Shown here: in pieces, positions 48,243-57,831 of the stretch | Numbering within the stretch: position 1 is the stretch's first letter | How the letters are laid out: each line of letters opens with the position of its first letter | Source: Wolfiporia cocos | Taxonomy: Eukaryota; Basidiomycota; Agaricomycetes; Polyporales; Phaeolaceae | NCBI GenBank assembly: GCA_029448655.1 | Contig: JACCLO010000003.1 | Coordinates: 744,001 to 808,000, forward strand | DNA length: 64,000 nt | Direction of reading: 5' to 3' | Made by a program: the position numbers and the translations under genes | Notes under the pieces: model-generated | Told to the model about the DNA's origin: nothing | The model's database searches: none | The model's input: the letters and a program-made list of their open reading frames with translations, nothing else

Positions 48243-51200
48243 ATGACTCTACGTTGCATTGACTGTGGCAGAGAAGACTTCTACAACAAGCATGGTCTTG
48301 AGAGACACCAAGGCAAGTGCCCGAAAAGTGGTAGAGTCCTCAAGGATGCCATCAGAAAGCGGAAAATGCGACAAAAAGATGTTACTCAAAGAAAATTGCC
48401 GAGAACCGAGGACGGTGGAGGCGTACTAGCACTGCACGAAGAGCTAAGGTTTGAGGAGGAGATATCTGAGGTTCGTTGACCAATTAATTACACACGCAAC
48501 TAACTCTCGCACAGATGCCAGAAGCGTCTTCGTCTACCGCAAATGATACCTTCGTATACTCTATAAGTAGGACAGGGCGAAAACGTCGAAGACCCGCATA
48601 TCTAGTCGACTGCGTGCCCACAACCGAGGAGGGCGTAGCTCTGCAGGTGCCTGGAGCGGTTACTCGACTAGACATTTCCCCGCCCACATCCCCTGCTTGC
48701 GCAAATGTCCCGGATTCTACTTCAACAACTCCCGAAAATGGCACCGTAGATTCGTCAAGTACATCCTCGTGCTACGATACAAAACCTGACAGGTTTGGTA
48801 TCTTCTGACGATATTCCGCGACCCCAAAGCATATTCCCCCAGATGCGTCGTCACTAAGCGACTTGTGCGACTCTCCTGTACTTCAGAATCCAAACCACGG
48901 TGCCGCATTATCTGTGCGACGTGCAGGTCCCCCAAATGCGCGCGATGCGCACAGTCCATTTCATCCATTCTCGAACTCCTCTGTGTATAGGTTCATGAAG
49001 TGGGATCTCGATTCATCTGGTGCCATGTCAAGGAGCAAGTCACAGAGCCTTCTAGACGACGTCCTATTTGCTCCTGATTTTGAGCTGTCTGACTTGAGAG
49101 GGCTGAATGTTGGACGAGAATGGGAACGGGTTGAATCCTCAGAAACCAGCGACCCAGAATTTTCCGCTGCAGATGGATGGAATAAAAGCTCTGTCACAGT
49201 CAGACTGCCGAAAGAGAAGGAAAAATGGGCCGACGAGAGCGAAGCGCCGCAACTGGAGGTTCCGGATGTATACCATCGTAGCCTTCTGGATATTATTAAG
49301 ACAGTCTGCCGAGATCCTGAGGCAAGCTCCTACCAGTGGATCCCTTACAAGCAGTTCTGGAGACGACCGAAGAATTCTTCCGACGGGACGGTTGATGAGG
49401 AGTCGGCAGAAGTGGACGACATCCGTGTTTACTCAGAACTGTTCAACTCTGATGCTATGCTCCTGGAGTATGAGAAAATAGGCTCCCAACCTCCTGACCC
49501 AAACGATCCTGCGGATACCGAAGTTGCAATTGTGCCGATCATGCTATGGTCAGATTCTACTCACCTCGCCAGCTTTGGTTCCGCTTCTCTGTGGCCCATC
49601 TACGCGTTTTTCGGTTTTATATCGAAATACATATGCAACAAGCCCACTTCCTTTTGCGCACATCACCTCGCCTATGTGCCATCTGTAAGTATTCGCTTTT
49701 TCTATCTATCGTGTATTTTATTAATGTGGTCATATCTCAGCTTCCTGACTTCATCCAAGATAGATATCAATCACTTTACGACACAGCTGCAACCGCCGAC
49801 GTACTACGATTTTGCAAACACGAGCTCATGAATGCCATATGGCTGCTCATCCTCAATCCAGAGTTCATGAAGGCATATGAACATGGCATTTTAGAAAAAT
49901 GCGGCGATGGTATATTACGCTGCCTATTCCGTCGATTTTTCACATATTCAGCTGATTATCCTGAGAAGTAAGGACTGAAGTTTATGATTGATCGTGTCTC
50001 GTATGCTAATGTGAATTTATTACAGGATATTACTTGCGTGCATTCGCTACCTGGCTCAATGCCCTTGCCCGCGCTGCCTGATACAAAAGGCAGATATTTC
50101 TGAGATGGGCACGCCTGCAGACACAGAGCATCGAAATATACTTCGCGTCGACACTACTTCTATTCAGAATTTGATCGATGGCGCGAGGAGGTCGGTATTC
50201 AGGAAAGGGTTTGCGCTCAATAGCAAGAAAATTACCAAGATTCTCGACCCAAAATCACTGGTGACGACTAGGGTGAGCGATGCGATGACCATAAAAAATT
50301 GCATGCTCATGGGTGTCTAGAGTGCATTTTCTCAACGACTTTCAAAGTTTGGCTTCAACTTCTACTCAATGTTTGTGCCTGACCTTCTGCATGAATTTGA
50401 GCTTGGTGTGTGGAAGGCTGTATTCACACATCTACTGCGTATTTTGTATGCAGAAGGCAAAGACAGAATCCAAATTTTGAACAAAAGGTACGGAAATTTA
50501 TGGTCGTTGTATGAATATGCTCAAGTATACAACCTAGGTTCCGCCTTGTACCCACATTCAACCACGACACAATTCGTCGTTTCACGAACAATGTGTCTGT
50601 GATGAAGCAGCTGGCTGCAAGGGACTTTGAAGATATTTTACAGGTGTGTTACAAAATACGTTATTTGTATTTCCTCGCTCACCCCCGCTCTAGTGCATCA
50701 TTCCCGTCCTCGATATGTTATTGCCACCAGAACATAACGAAGTGGTCCTCACGTTGCTGTTCGAGCTGGCTACATGGCACGCCCTTGCGAAACTACGCTT
50801 ACACACGGAGGATACCCTCACAGTCTTTACTCGCGCGACCGAGTCTCTCAGGGAATCACTCCGTGCATTTGTCAATACTACTTGCGAAGCCTATGATACA
50901 CAGGAGTTGCCTAAAGAGCACGCTGCTCGCAGCAGGCGTACTGCAGCAATGCGCAAGCGAGGTTCCGTTGTCAGCAATAGAAAAAAATCAAGGCGAGGTA
51001 AAGGGAAGGGGAAAGCGATAGACACGAACGCCAGTGGCGGAACGGCGAACGAGTTATCGAACGGGCCGAAGATTAAGAAACTAAATCTGTCAACTTACAA
51101 GCTCCATGCGCTCGCTGATTATCCGCAGGCCATCCGACAGTTTGGCACGACGGATAATTATAGCACTCAAGTCGTAAGTCATTAGTATGTTTTATATTGA

Positions 51201-51971
51201 GTCGGTCTCATTGTGCTACAGGGTGAACTTGAACATCGCCGTGGCAAGCGATGGTACGCGCGCACGAACAAGAACAAGCACGTCGGTCAGATCGCAAAGC
51301 ACGAGTGTCGCGCACGGCTGCTTCACTGCATCTCCCAAGACGAGCAGAGACGGGCACATGAGGAGGTGCTGCACGAGTCCGCGGCAATTGCTGGCAATGC
51401 GACATCATCGATTTCCAGGGCGGGCGGTTGCAGCCATTTACGCAGTGGGGTTGCGGCCGTCAAGATGACGACAAATATTCCATTGCCGGAATATTCCTCC
51501 CCTTTTGATCACTATCATATGTCTGACTATACCCCAGTTTGGGAGAATATCCCGCACTGGCTCAAGGCCAACAAAGATGACCGCGCCTTTGAGGTGAGCG
51601 ATTTTGTTTTGAAAATCACAGAATTAACATTTTTGATCATTAGAATTTTATACCTCTCCTAAAAAGCCATCTCCTGTCGCGCTTGATGGGGCGTGAGTTT
51701 GACAGCGACGAGAACGAATTCACACCCAAGGAGCACGCAACACTCGAGATTCTCGAGAACAAAATATACTTCCACAAGGTCGTGCGCGTAAACTACACTA
51801 CGTACGACATGAGACGTGACCAGGACACGATCAATCCGAGGACCCACCCGGATGTGATGGTGCTCGCTCATGAGGACGATCAGGACTACAATGGGAACAC
51901 TCACCCGTATTGGTACGCGCGCGTAATCGGAATATTTCACGTCATGGTGGAGCATACCGGTATATATTCAA
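48243..51971 (+). pseudogene. Plavaka-type (CACTA-related) transposase gene, 5' part, split by a Ty3 element
   Basis: From ATG 48243 the protein opens with a C2H2-like finger (LRCIDCGREDF with HQGKCPKSGR), then a variable region. The conserved transposase body follows: SSVYRFMKWDLDSSG; SFGSASLWPIYAFFG and CAHHLAYVPS (intron at 49684); DFIQDRY with TADVLRFCKHELM and FRRFFTYSADYPEK (intron); CPCPRCLI; NFYSMFVPDLLHEFELGVWK; NNVSVMKQLAARDFEDIL; WHALAKLRLHT; KLNLSTYKLHALADYP; EHRRGKRWYARTN; VVRVNYTTYDMRRDQD. The 5' part ends at the target site 51971. GT-AG introns fit throughout. Between 48800 and 48865 the frame is not continuous (intron or frameshift). Apart from this the only lesion seen is the Ty3 insertion. 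Terminal repeats of the transposon were not identified. Confidence 0.8.
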
Positions 51972-52679
51972 TGTTACGGGTCGAATACCCGTCCGTATAT
52001 TCGAGTCGCGAATATAAATTGTTCTTCTGCACGTAGGCACGCAGCCGTGTGCAAGGCAAATACTCGTTAGATGCCTTCGGGTCCCAAGTGAAGTCCTTAG
52101 GAGATCGGTCAATATCCAATACGCGTTAGAGGATACAATCTGTTCAGGTGCGAGTCGAGTAGAATATAAGACTCGCCTAAGTCCGAGAAGTCAATGTGCA
52201 CTTCGAGGACTTAGTCGTTCGATTGCTCGAGTGAAAAATACTGAGCGTAGTTTCCTACGTTTGAGAACGAGTATAAGACTTCTTGTTTGTACAACAAGGT
52301 CGAGCTAAAGAGCTTCGACAGTAAGTACACGAGTTTATATACTACGTTAGCTTCCAGGGGTCAAGCCTGTCCCAGATGTCACCGATACTATCTACGCTAT
52401 AGTACCAAACGTTTGATAAGTATGTAGTGATATATCCGAGACGATAGATAGGAATGATGGCGGTTGAACGCCATCTATCAGCTAATAAACGATGAACATG
52501 AAACGGTGGCAGAGTTGGATCTGCCAGTGATGAAACGTGCCCTATAGACTAGTACAACTGGGGATGCGCCCAGTAGAGTCACGAGTAGCCAGGGGAGTTG
52601 GTTGCGCGACAAGTCCCTGTATCGTATTCGACCGGTGGTGAGTTCTGCGGATATTCGAGAAATCAAAATAATCGTAACA
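51972..52679 (-). repeat. 3' LTR of the chromovirus
   Basis: 708 bp, TGTTACG to CGTAACA, next to the left TTCAA. On the minus strand it is preceded by a polypurine tract. Confidence 0.95.
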
Positions 52680-52692
52680 TCAGCCCCTCCCT
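52680..52692 (-). other. Polypurine tract of the chromovirus
   Basis: The minus strand reads AGGGAGGGGCTGA directly before the 3' LTR. Confidence 0.8.
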
Positions 52693-55375
52693 AGGCATTC
52701 GTCGGCCTCGACGAATTTCCCAAGTTCCCCTCTTCAGAGTGCCTCGGCGTCCTGTTCGTTGTAGATGTCGCCGTTCCCGCTGAGGGACGGGGTCGTAGGA
52801 GTTCGCCATACGAAGTGTTGGCGGCATTCATTCTGTCGATGACCTGGTTGATTGAGCCCACAAGTTCTGCAAATATAGTCGGGACAGTCGAGGATCCAGT
52901 GGTTAGCGGAGCCACATTGTCGACACGGCTGCTCAGGTGAGGGCCTCGCTGGTACCCGTAGGGAAGGGATATCGCGGAGGTATTCGTTATGTTGGTACCT
53001 CCAGTGGTGTGCGGCTCGGTGGAGGTTTCGTGCGGCCCATGTGGGTAGGAAGGCGGTGTCTCGTTCGTGCTCCCTCGCACCTCGCTCAAACTCCTCGCGG
53101 GTAATGCTCTGCACCGACGGAGATCGTCGAATAGGCGGCGTGCTATTCGCTCTTCGCTGTCGCGCTGGGGTAGCCCTAGGGCTCGTCGGGCGTGCAGGTG
53201 GTTCACGTCTCCCGTTGCCTCCCATACCAGAAATACGTGGCGTCGGGTCTCTAGCTCCTGTTCGGCGGGCTCTCTGAGTCTCGGTAGGCAGAGGAAATAA
53301 TACTCTATCACCCTCCATAAAATCAAACGGCCTTGCAACTCGGCGTCGTTCGTTGGGGGTGGAAAAGCGGGCGGGTCGCGGTGTGTATTCGGGTCGACCG
53401 GGAGTAACGTGCTCGCGATCCTCGAAGTCGTTGAGCGCGTGTCGTAGTCGGGCCGTTGTAGTGGCGGCCAATCGGTCGATAAGTCTGTCGGTGAGTAGCT
53501 CGAGTCCCTCTCTCTGCGATCTGATCTGCCCCTCCATTCGGACGAGGTCCTCGGTGATGTTCTGGTACGAGCTGTAAACGTGGGTGAGGTCCTGCGCGAT
53601 GTCAAAGAGGGCCGACCAGCCATCGGCTCGGCCAGCAAAAGGTCCCTCGGCCCTGTACCAGAGGAGGGCGTGTCTAATCTGTAGATGCTGGGGGGAGTAC
53701 CTTCTTGGTGGCGTACCTCTCGGTCGGCCTTCTCGACGATCTGCATCGCCGGGGGTCGCGGTACGGCGGGGAAGCTGGTGGCGAGTCGTCGACATACTAT
53801 TACTGTCCTGTTTTCGAGTGTCGGGGTTGTCCTGACTCTCGTCCTGTGGTAGTCTTTTATCAGTTCCTTGGAGTGCTCCAAGTTCGCCTCGTCTTCCCAT
53901 GAGTTGTCGGCCGTGGCATAGCCTTTCCATTTGACAAAGTACTGATGCTTCTTTCCTTTCCATCTATCAGCCAAGATGGCTTCGACCTCGTATTCTTCCT
54001 GTCCCTTGATGATATCAGGTGGCGGCCGCAAGTAATTGGGTCCGTGCACCCTTGTTTCTTTGAATGGTTTTAGTAAGGCGGCGTGGAATACCGGATGAAC
54101 TTTCCAGCTCGTTGGTAACTGTAGCCGGTATGTCGTGGGTCCCATCTTTTCTGTGATGGTGAAGGGTCCTTCTCTTTTCGGTGCCAGCTTGTTAGATTCG
54201 TAGGGGATTGTTAGGTTCTTTGCGTCGAGCCAGACCTTATCCCCTTTCTCAAGCTTCGGCAGTTCTCTGAGGAACCTCCCTGCCATTCTTTTCTGGGCTA
54301 ATTCATGCGCGATGAATGCCATCTTTCGCGCCTCTTTGATCTTCTTGATCCTGTCAACGGCGGCCGGGACGTTCCCTACTCGGTCATAATCTGGGAATCC
54401 TCTCGGGATGTATCCTAGGATTATTTCGAGTGGCGCTGGCCGGTTTTCGGTTCGTCTGGTGTTATGCGCAAATTCGACGTCTGGTAGTCGTTGTACCCAC
54501 TGAAATGGGTCGTTCATGCAATAGATGCGGAGGTACACTTCGATCTGTTGATTCATTCTTTCTGTCTGTCCGTCGGTCTGCGGATGGTACGCCGTGCTCA
54601 TTGCTGATTCTGTTCCTTGCAGCTTGCATAATTCCTTGAAAAGCTTTGATGCAAACTGCGGCCCTCTGTCTGAAATGATTTTTCGGGGGATGCCATATAG
54701 CGAGTAGATTTTTCGGTGAAATATTTCTGTGGCCTCTTCGCTCGTGATCGTTTTGTCGCATGGGGTGAGAGAGATGGCCTTGGATAGGCCATGGTTGACA
54801 ATCACCATCATGGAGTCATACTTTCCGACTCTTGGCAGGTCGGTGACAAAATCGACCGAGCACTGTGAGAAGGGGAGGGCGTCTTCCCGTGTCGGTATTG
54901 GCTGCAAAGGGGGTTTCAGCGGATTTCTATCAGGTTCCATCTGTTGACAGATTGCACAGCCCCGGACATATTCCGCTATCATTGTTCCCATGTCGGGCCA
55001 CCAAAAATGGGTCTTAACCTGTACTGTTGTACCCCAGATTCCAGGGTGTCCGGCTGGGATCGTGTCGTGGTATTTTGAGATGATGTCCCGTCGAAGGCCC
55101 TCGTCCCTTGGCACGTACATCCTGTCCTTGTAGAGCAGTATCCCGTCCGTTTGTTGCCATTCCTCTGCGGTGGTTTTTGCGGGGAATTCGCCTGTGCCCC
55201 CTAGAGCGCGGATCGCCTGTTCCGCAGATTCATCTCGATCGTTGGCGTTCTTGATTCGATCGATGATCGGGATCTGGATCGCGTGGATGACAAGTTCATC
55301 GGGGATCATGGTGATTCCCTCGTTGTCTTCGTTGCTTTCGTCTAGGTGATACAACCTGGACAGTGTGTCGGCCAT
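52691..55375 (-). CDS. Chromovirus integrase with chromodomain (3' part of pol)
   Basis: 894 codons from ATG 55375. Residues 103-143 form the HHCC zinc site (H103, H110, C140, C143). The catalytic triad is D175 (SVDFVTDLP), D236 (ISDRGPQF) and E272 (QTDGQTERMN). A GPF/Y-type module lies near residue 403 (EGPFTI). The chromodomain at about 461-512 (YEVEAILADR, FVKWKGY, SWEDEANLE, ELIKDYHR) would guide integration to modified chromatin. The last ~380 residues have no known domain and overlap ORF3 in another frame. The frame upstream of this ATG is open back to the stop at 55448 and continues RNase H sequence (WHLFLSQFDLKLQHVPG), so this is the downstream half of a single pol polyprotein cut by one TGA. 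Confidence 0.9.
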   Translation of the reverse strand: MADTLSRLYHLDESNEDNEGITMIPDELVIHAIQIPIIDRIKNANDRDESAEQAIRALGGTGEFPAKTTAEEWQQTDGILLYKDRMYVPRDEGLRRDIISKYHDTIPAGHPGIWGTTVQVKTHFWWPDMGTMIAEYVRGCAICQQMEPDRNPLKPPLQPIPTREDALPFSQCSVDFVTDLPRVGKYDSMMVIVNHGLSKAISLTPCDKTITSEEATEIFHRKIYSLYGIPRKIISDRGPQFASKLFKELCKLQGTESAMSTAYHPQTDGQTERMNQQIEVYLRIYCMNDPFQWVQRLPDVEFAHNTRRTENRPAPLEIILGYIPRGFPDYDRVGNVPAAVDRIKKIKEARKMAFIAHELAQKRMAGRFLRELPKLEKGDKVWLDAKNLTIPYESNKLAPKREGPFTITEKMGPTTYRLQLPTSWKVHPVFHAALLKPFKETRVHGPNYLRPPPDIIKGQEEYEVEAILADRWKGKKHQYFVKWKGYATADNSWEDEANLEHSKELIKDYHRTRVRTTPTLENRTVIVCRRLATSFPAVPRPPAMQIVEKADREVRHQEGTPPSIYRLDTPSSGTGPRDLLLAEPMAGRPSLTSRRTSPTFTARTRTSPRTSSEWRGRSDRRERDSSYSPTDLSTDWPPLQRPDYDTRSTTSRIASTLLPVDPNTHRDPPAFPPPTNDAELQGRLILWRVIEYYFLCLPRLREPAEQELETRRHVFLVWEATGDVNHLHARRALGLPQRDSEERIARRLFDDLRRCRALPARSLSEVRGSTNETPPSYPHGPHETSTEPHTTGGTNITNTSAISLPYGYQRGPHLSSRVDNVAPLTTGSSTVPTIFAELVGSINQVIDRMNAANTSYGELLRPRPSAGTATSTTNRTPRHSEEGNLGNSSRPTNA
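52734..53963 (-). CDS. ORF3: overlapping zinc-knuckle protein of the chromovirus
   Basis: A 409-codon frame overlaps the 3' part of pol in a different frame. It begins opposite the chromodomain; a more natural start is the MSTTRHQLPRRT methionine near 53790. The middle has a possible helical stretch (LELLTDRLIDRLAATTTARL). The C-terminus has two Cys/His knuckles (CRQCGSANHWILDCPDY and CRTCGLNQPGHRQNEC) and ends DAEAL. The same frame is preserved in the diverged element remnant at 61688-61897, including LDCPDY, TC, QPGHR and EAL with stop. This argues for selection on this protein over the pol frame. Similar double-knuckle proteins are common hypothetical proteins in Agaricomycetes. It could bind nucleic acid, an inference from the knuckles. 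Confidence 0.65.
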   Translation of the reverse strand: MERKEASVLCQMERLCHGRQLMGRRGELGALQGTDKRLPQDESQDNPDTRKQDSNSMSTTRHQLPRRTATPGDADRREGRPRGTPPRRYSPQHLQIRHALLWYRAEGPFAGRADGWSALFDIAQDLTHVYSSYQNITEDLVRMEGQIRSQREGLELLTDRLIDRLAATTTARLRHALNDFEDREHVTPGRPEYTPRPARFSTPNERRRVARPFDFMEGDRVLFPLPTETQRARRTGARDPTPRISGMGGNGRREPPARPTSPRATPARQRRANSTPPIRRSPSVQSITREEFERGAREHERDTAFLPTWAARNLHRAAHHWRYQHNEYLRDIPSLRVPARPSPEQPCRQCGSANHWILDCPDYICRTCGLNQPGHRQNECRQHFVWRTPTTPSLSGNGDIYNEQDAEAL

Positions 55376-55447
55376 GACGAGTTTCCTTCCGGGGACGTGT
55401 TGTAACTTTAGGTCGAATTGTGAGAGGAATAGATGCCATCTCGCTTG

Positions 55448-57742
55448 TCACCGATTTAGGCGCTGTGCGCTTCTCCAGTATGTCAGGTTCTGATGATCAC
55501 TTCGGATCAAGATCCGATGCGGTGCTCCTTCTAACAGATGCCGCCATTCTTCTAAGGCTCGGACTATTCCGAGTAGTTCGCGATCGTAGATTTCATAGTT
55601 CCGTTCTGTAGATGTCAGGGACTGTGAGAGATATCCCACTGGTCGTTCGCGCCCTGTTTCATCTATCTGTTTTAGCACTGCTCCTGTGGCGAACTGAGAT
55701 GCGTCTGTTTCGAGGATGAACGGTTTTTCCTTGTCTGGTGTTCCTAGTGCGGGTGCCGTTGTGAATGCCTTCTTCATGAATTCGAATGCTCTCTGTTCTT
55801 TCTCCGTCCATTGGAACCCCGTCCCCGTGACCGTTTTTGTGAGGTCTACCAGGGGTCGGGCGTGCGTAGAGTAGTGATCGATAAATTTCCGATAGAAGTT
55901 TGCGAATCCTAAGAAGGATCTGACTTCTTTGAGATTTCGAGGAGTCGGCCACTCCTTAATCCCCTTGAGTTTCGCTGGGTCCATCTGGATGTTTCCTGGG
56001 GTGATGACTAGTCCCAGAAATTCGACTCTGTCAACACCAAAGGCGCATTTTTCAGGTTTCACAAAGAGATGGTTATCCACCAATCTCTGAAGGATACGCC
56101 GTTCTCGTTCCTTGTGTGTTTTCTCGTCCTCCGAGAAAATGAGGATGTCGTCCATATAAACGAGCACCCATCCTTCGAGGATTTCTTCTTTCAGGATTTC
56201 GTTCATCATTGCCTGAAAGGTCCCGGGTGCATTGCACAATCCGAAAAACATAACCGTGGGCTCGTACAATCCTCGGTTTGTTTTGAAGGCCGCTTTCCAT
56301 TCGTCTCCCTTCTTGATCCGCACGTTGTTGTATCCTGCTCTAAGGTCCATTTTTGTGAAGATCTTTGCCCCCTTTAGCTTTTCCAGGAGCTCTGAGATTA
56401 GTGGTAAGGGATAGACGTTCTTTATCGTCCCTTCGTTCAGATATCGATAATCCTGACAGGGTCGTAGGCCGCTGTCCTTCTTTGGGACGAAAAAGAATGG
56501 TGACGCCATCGGGGACTTTGAAGGGACTATGAATCCTTTGGCCAAGTTTTCCTTTAAGAATTCGTCTAGCGCTTGCTGCTCTTTAGGTGAGAGTGCATAG
56601 ACTTTGCAGTCTTTCGGCACGAAATCGGGTTTTAATTCGATTGCGTGGTCCCATGGTCTCGACGGGGGGAACGCTGCTGCGGACTCCTTGCTGAACACCT
56701 TGGCGAAATCCAGTAGGTGTTTCGGGACCATTTCCTCAATTGTTCGTTCTGGTTTGGGGGTCTTCTGCGCGAATTCCTGGGATTTTGTCAACGCTTTCCT
56801 GACAGCGTTGATGATTTGTATCTTTGTTCGGAACTTCTTTCGCGTCTCCCCTTTCTTTCCTATGATCCTAGGGTTATCTTTCGCAAAGCGTCGGATCGCT
56901 TCGTACTCCTCGGGAGTATAGACCCGCTGCGCTGTTTCTTCTGGCTGGTCCGTGGATCCAAACCCTTTCTCCCCTCGTTCTGTTTCCTCTAGGTCCTCGA
57001 CCTCTACAATGTCGGGGGTGAGGTGCCGTTCGAAAATTATCTGGGCTATTCGCATGCCCGGGATAATTCTATGTGCCTTGTCTGAGTAGTTGAAGACGAT
57101 GGCTCCGACGTCTCCTCGGTAGTCCGAGTCTATGATTCCGGCTTGTACTACCAACCTGTGTCTGAGGGTGTTGCCTGATCGTCCGGCCAGCCTTCCATAC
57201 GATCCTTTCGGGATCTTCATTTTTACTCCTGTGGAGACGAGTTTCCATCCTCCGGCGGGAATCTCGGTTTCTTCTGCGGCATAAAGGTCATACCCCGCAG
57301 CTTCTTGGGTCCCCCTTGTTGGAATCTTTCCTTCTGGGGCCACTACCATCTCCACCATATCCATTCGGATTGTGGCTTCCTGTTTCTTTTCTTCTGCCCC
57401 TAGTATTGATCGTACATCGACTGTCTGGTCCTTCCAGTCGATAGTGGGGTTTTCGTCTTTTAGCCATCCATACCCTAGAATCATATTTTCTGTTCCGATC
57501 GATCCTACCAGGAATCGGACTTTTCTCGTTTTCTGGGTCTTCGGGTATCGTAGTAGTATGGTGGCTTCTCGGTCTATTCGCCCATCTTTGTTTTCTGTCC
57601 CGTCAACATTTTTGACGATGATCGGGTTCTTCAAGGGTTGCGTGGGCACCTTGTATTTTTCTACCACCCTGCTGTGGATGAGGTTGGACATTGCTCCTGA
57701 GTCGATTAGTGCGTTGCACTTCACGGGTTTTGCCAGCGTCAT
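55448..57742 (-). CDS. Chromovirus protease-dUTPase-reverse transcriptase-RNase H
   Basis: 764 codons from ATG 57742. The frame is open further upstream and overlaps the end of gag in the -1 frame, so frameshifting could make Gag-Pol. The protease active site is DSGA at residues 14-17. Residues about 134-264 are a trimeric dUTPase with all five motifs: [10 protein letters not shown] (148), YGRLAGRSG (182), [10 protein letters not shown] (201), GMRIAQIIF (229) and [10 protein letters not shown] (256). RT follows, with [20 protein letters not shown] and YMDD at 529-532. RNase H has [13 protein letters not shown] and RSDHQNL. The frame ends at TGA 55448-55450 after QRLNR. In relatives this position is normally an Arg before QARW, and translation is open again directly after it, so the stop looks like a recent CGA to TGA change. 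Confidence 0.9.
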   Translation of the reverse strand: MTLAKPVKCNALIDSGAMSNLIHSRVVEKYKVPTQPLKNPIIVKNVDGTENKDGRIDREATILLRYPKTQKTRKVRFLVGSIGTENMILGYGWLKDENPTIDWKDQTVDVRSILGAEEKKQEATIRMDMVEMVVAPEGKIPTRGTQEAAGYDLYAAEETEIPAGGWKLVSTGVKMKIPKGSYGRLAGRSGNTLRHRLVVQAGIIDSDYRGDVGAIVFNYSDKAHRIIPGMRIAQIIFERHLTPDIVEVEDLEETERGEKGFGSTDQPEETAQRVYTPEEYEAIRRFAKDNPRIIGKKGETRKKFRTKIQIINAVRKALTKSQEFAQKTPKPERTIEEMVPKHLLDFAKVFSKESAAAFPPSRPWDHAIELKPDFVPKDCKVYALSPKEQQALDEFLKENLAKGFIVPSKSPMASPFFFVPKKDSGLRPCQDYRYLNEGTIKNVYPLPLISELLEKLKGAKIFTKMDLRAGYNNVRIKKGDEWKAAFKTNRGLYEPTVMFFGLCNAPGTFQAMMNEILKEEILEGWVLVYMDDILIFSEDEKTHKERERRILQRLVDNHLFVKPEKCAFGVDRVEFLGLVITPGNIQMDPAKLKGIKEWPTPRNLKEVRSFLGFANFYRKFIDHYSTHARPLVDLTKTVTGTGFQWTEKEQRAFEFMKKAFTTAPALGTPDKEKPFILETDASQFATGAVLKQIDETGRERPVGYLSQSLTSTERNYEIYDRELLGIVRALEEWRHLLEGAPHRILIRSDHQNLTYWRSAQRLNR

Positions 57743-57831
57743 GATTACCGGAATGAAGAGGGATCGATTCTTCTCGAACGAGGTAATTACATGTGCTGCT
57801 TTCTCGGAGGGTAAGACCGTGGGCTTCCCTC

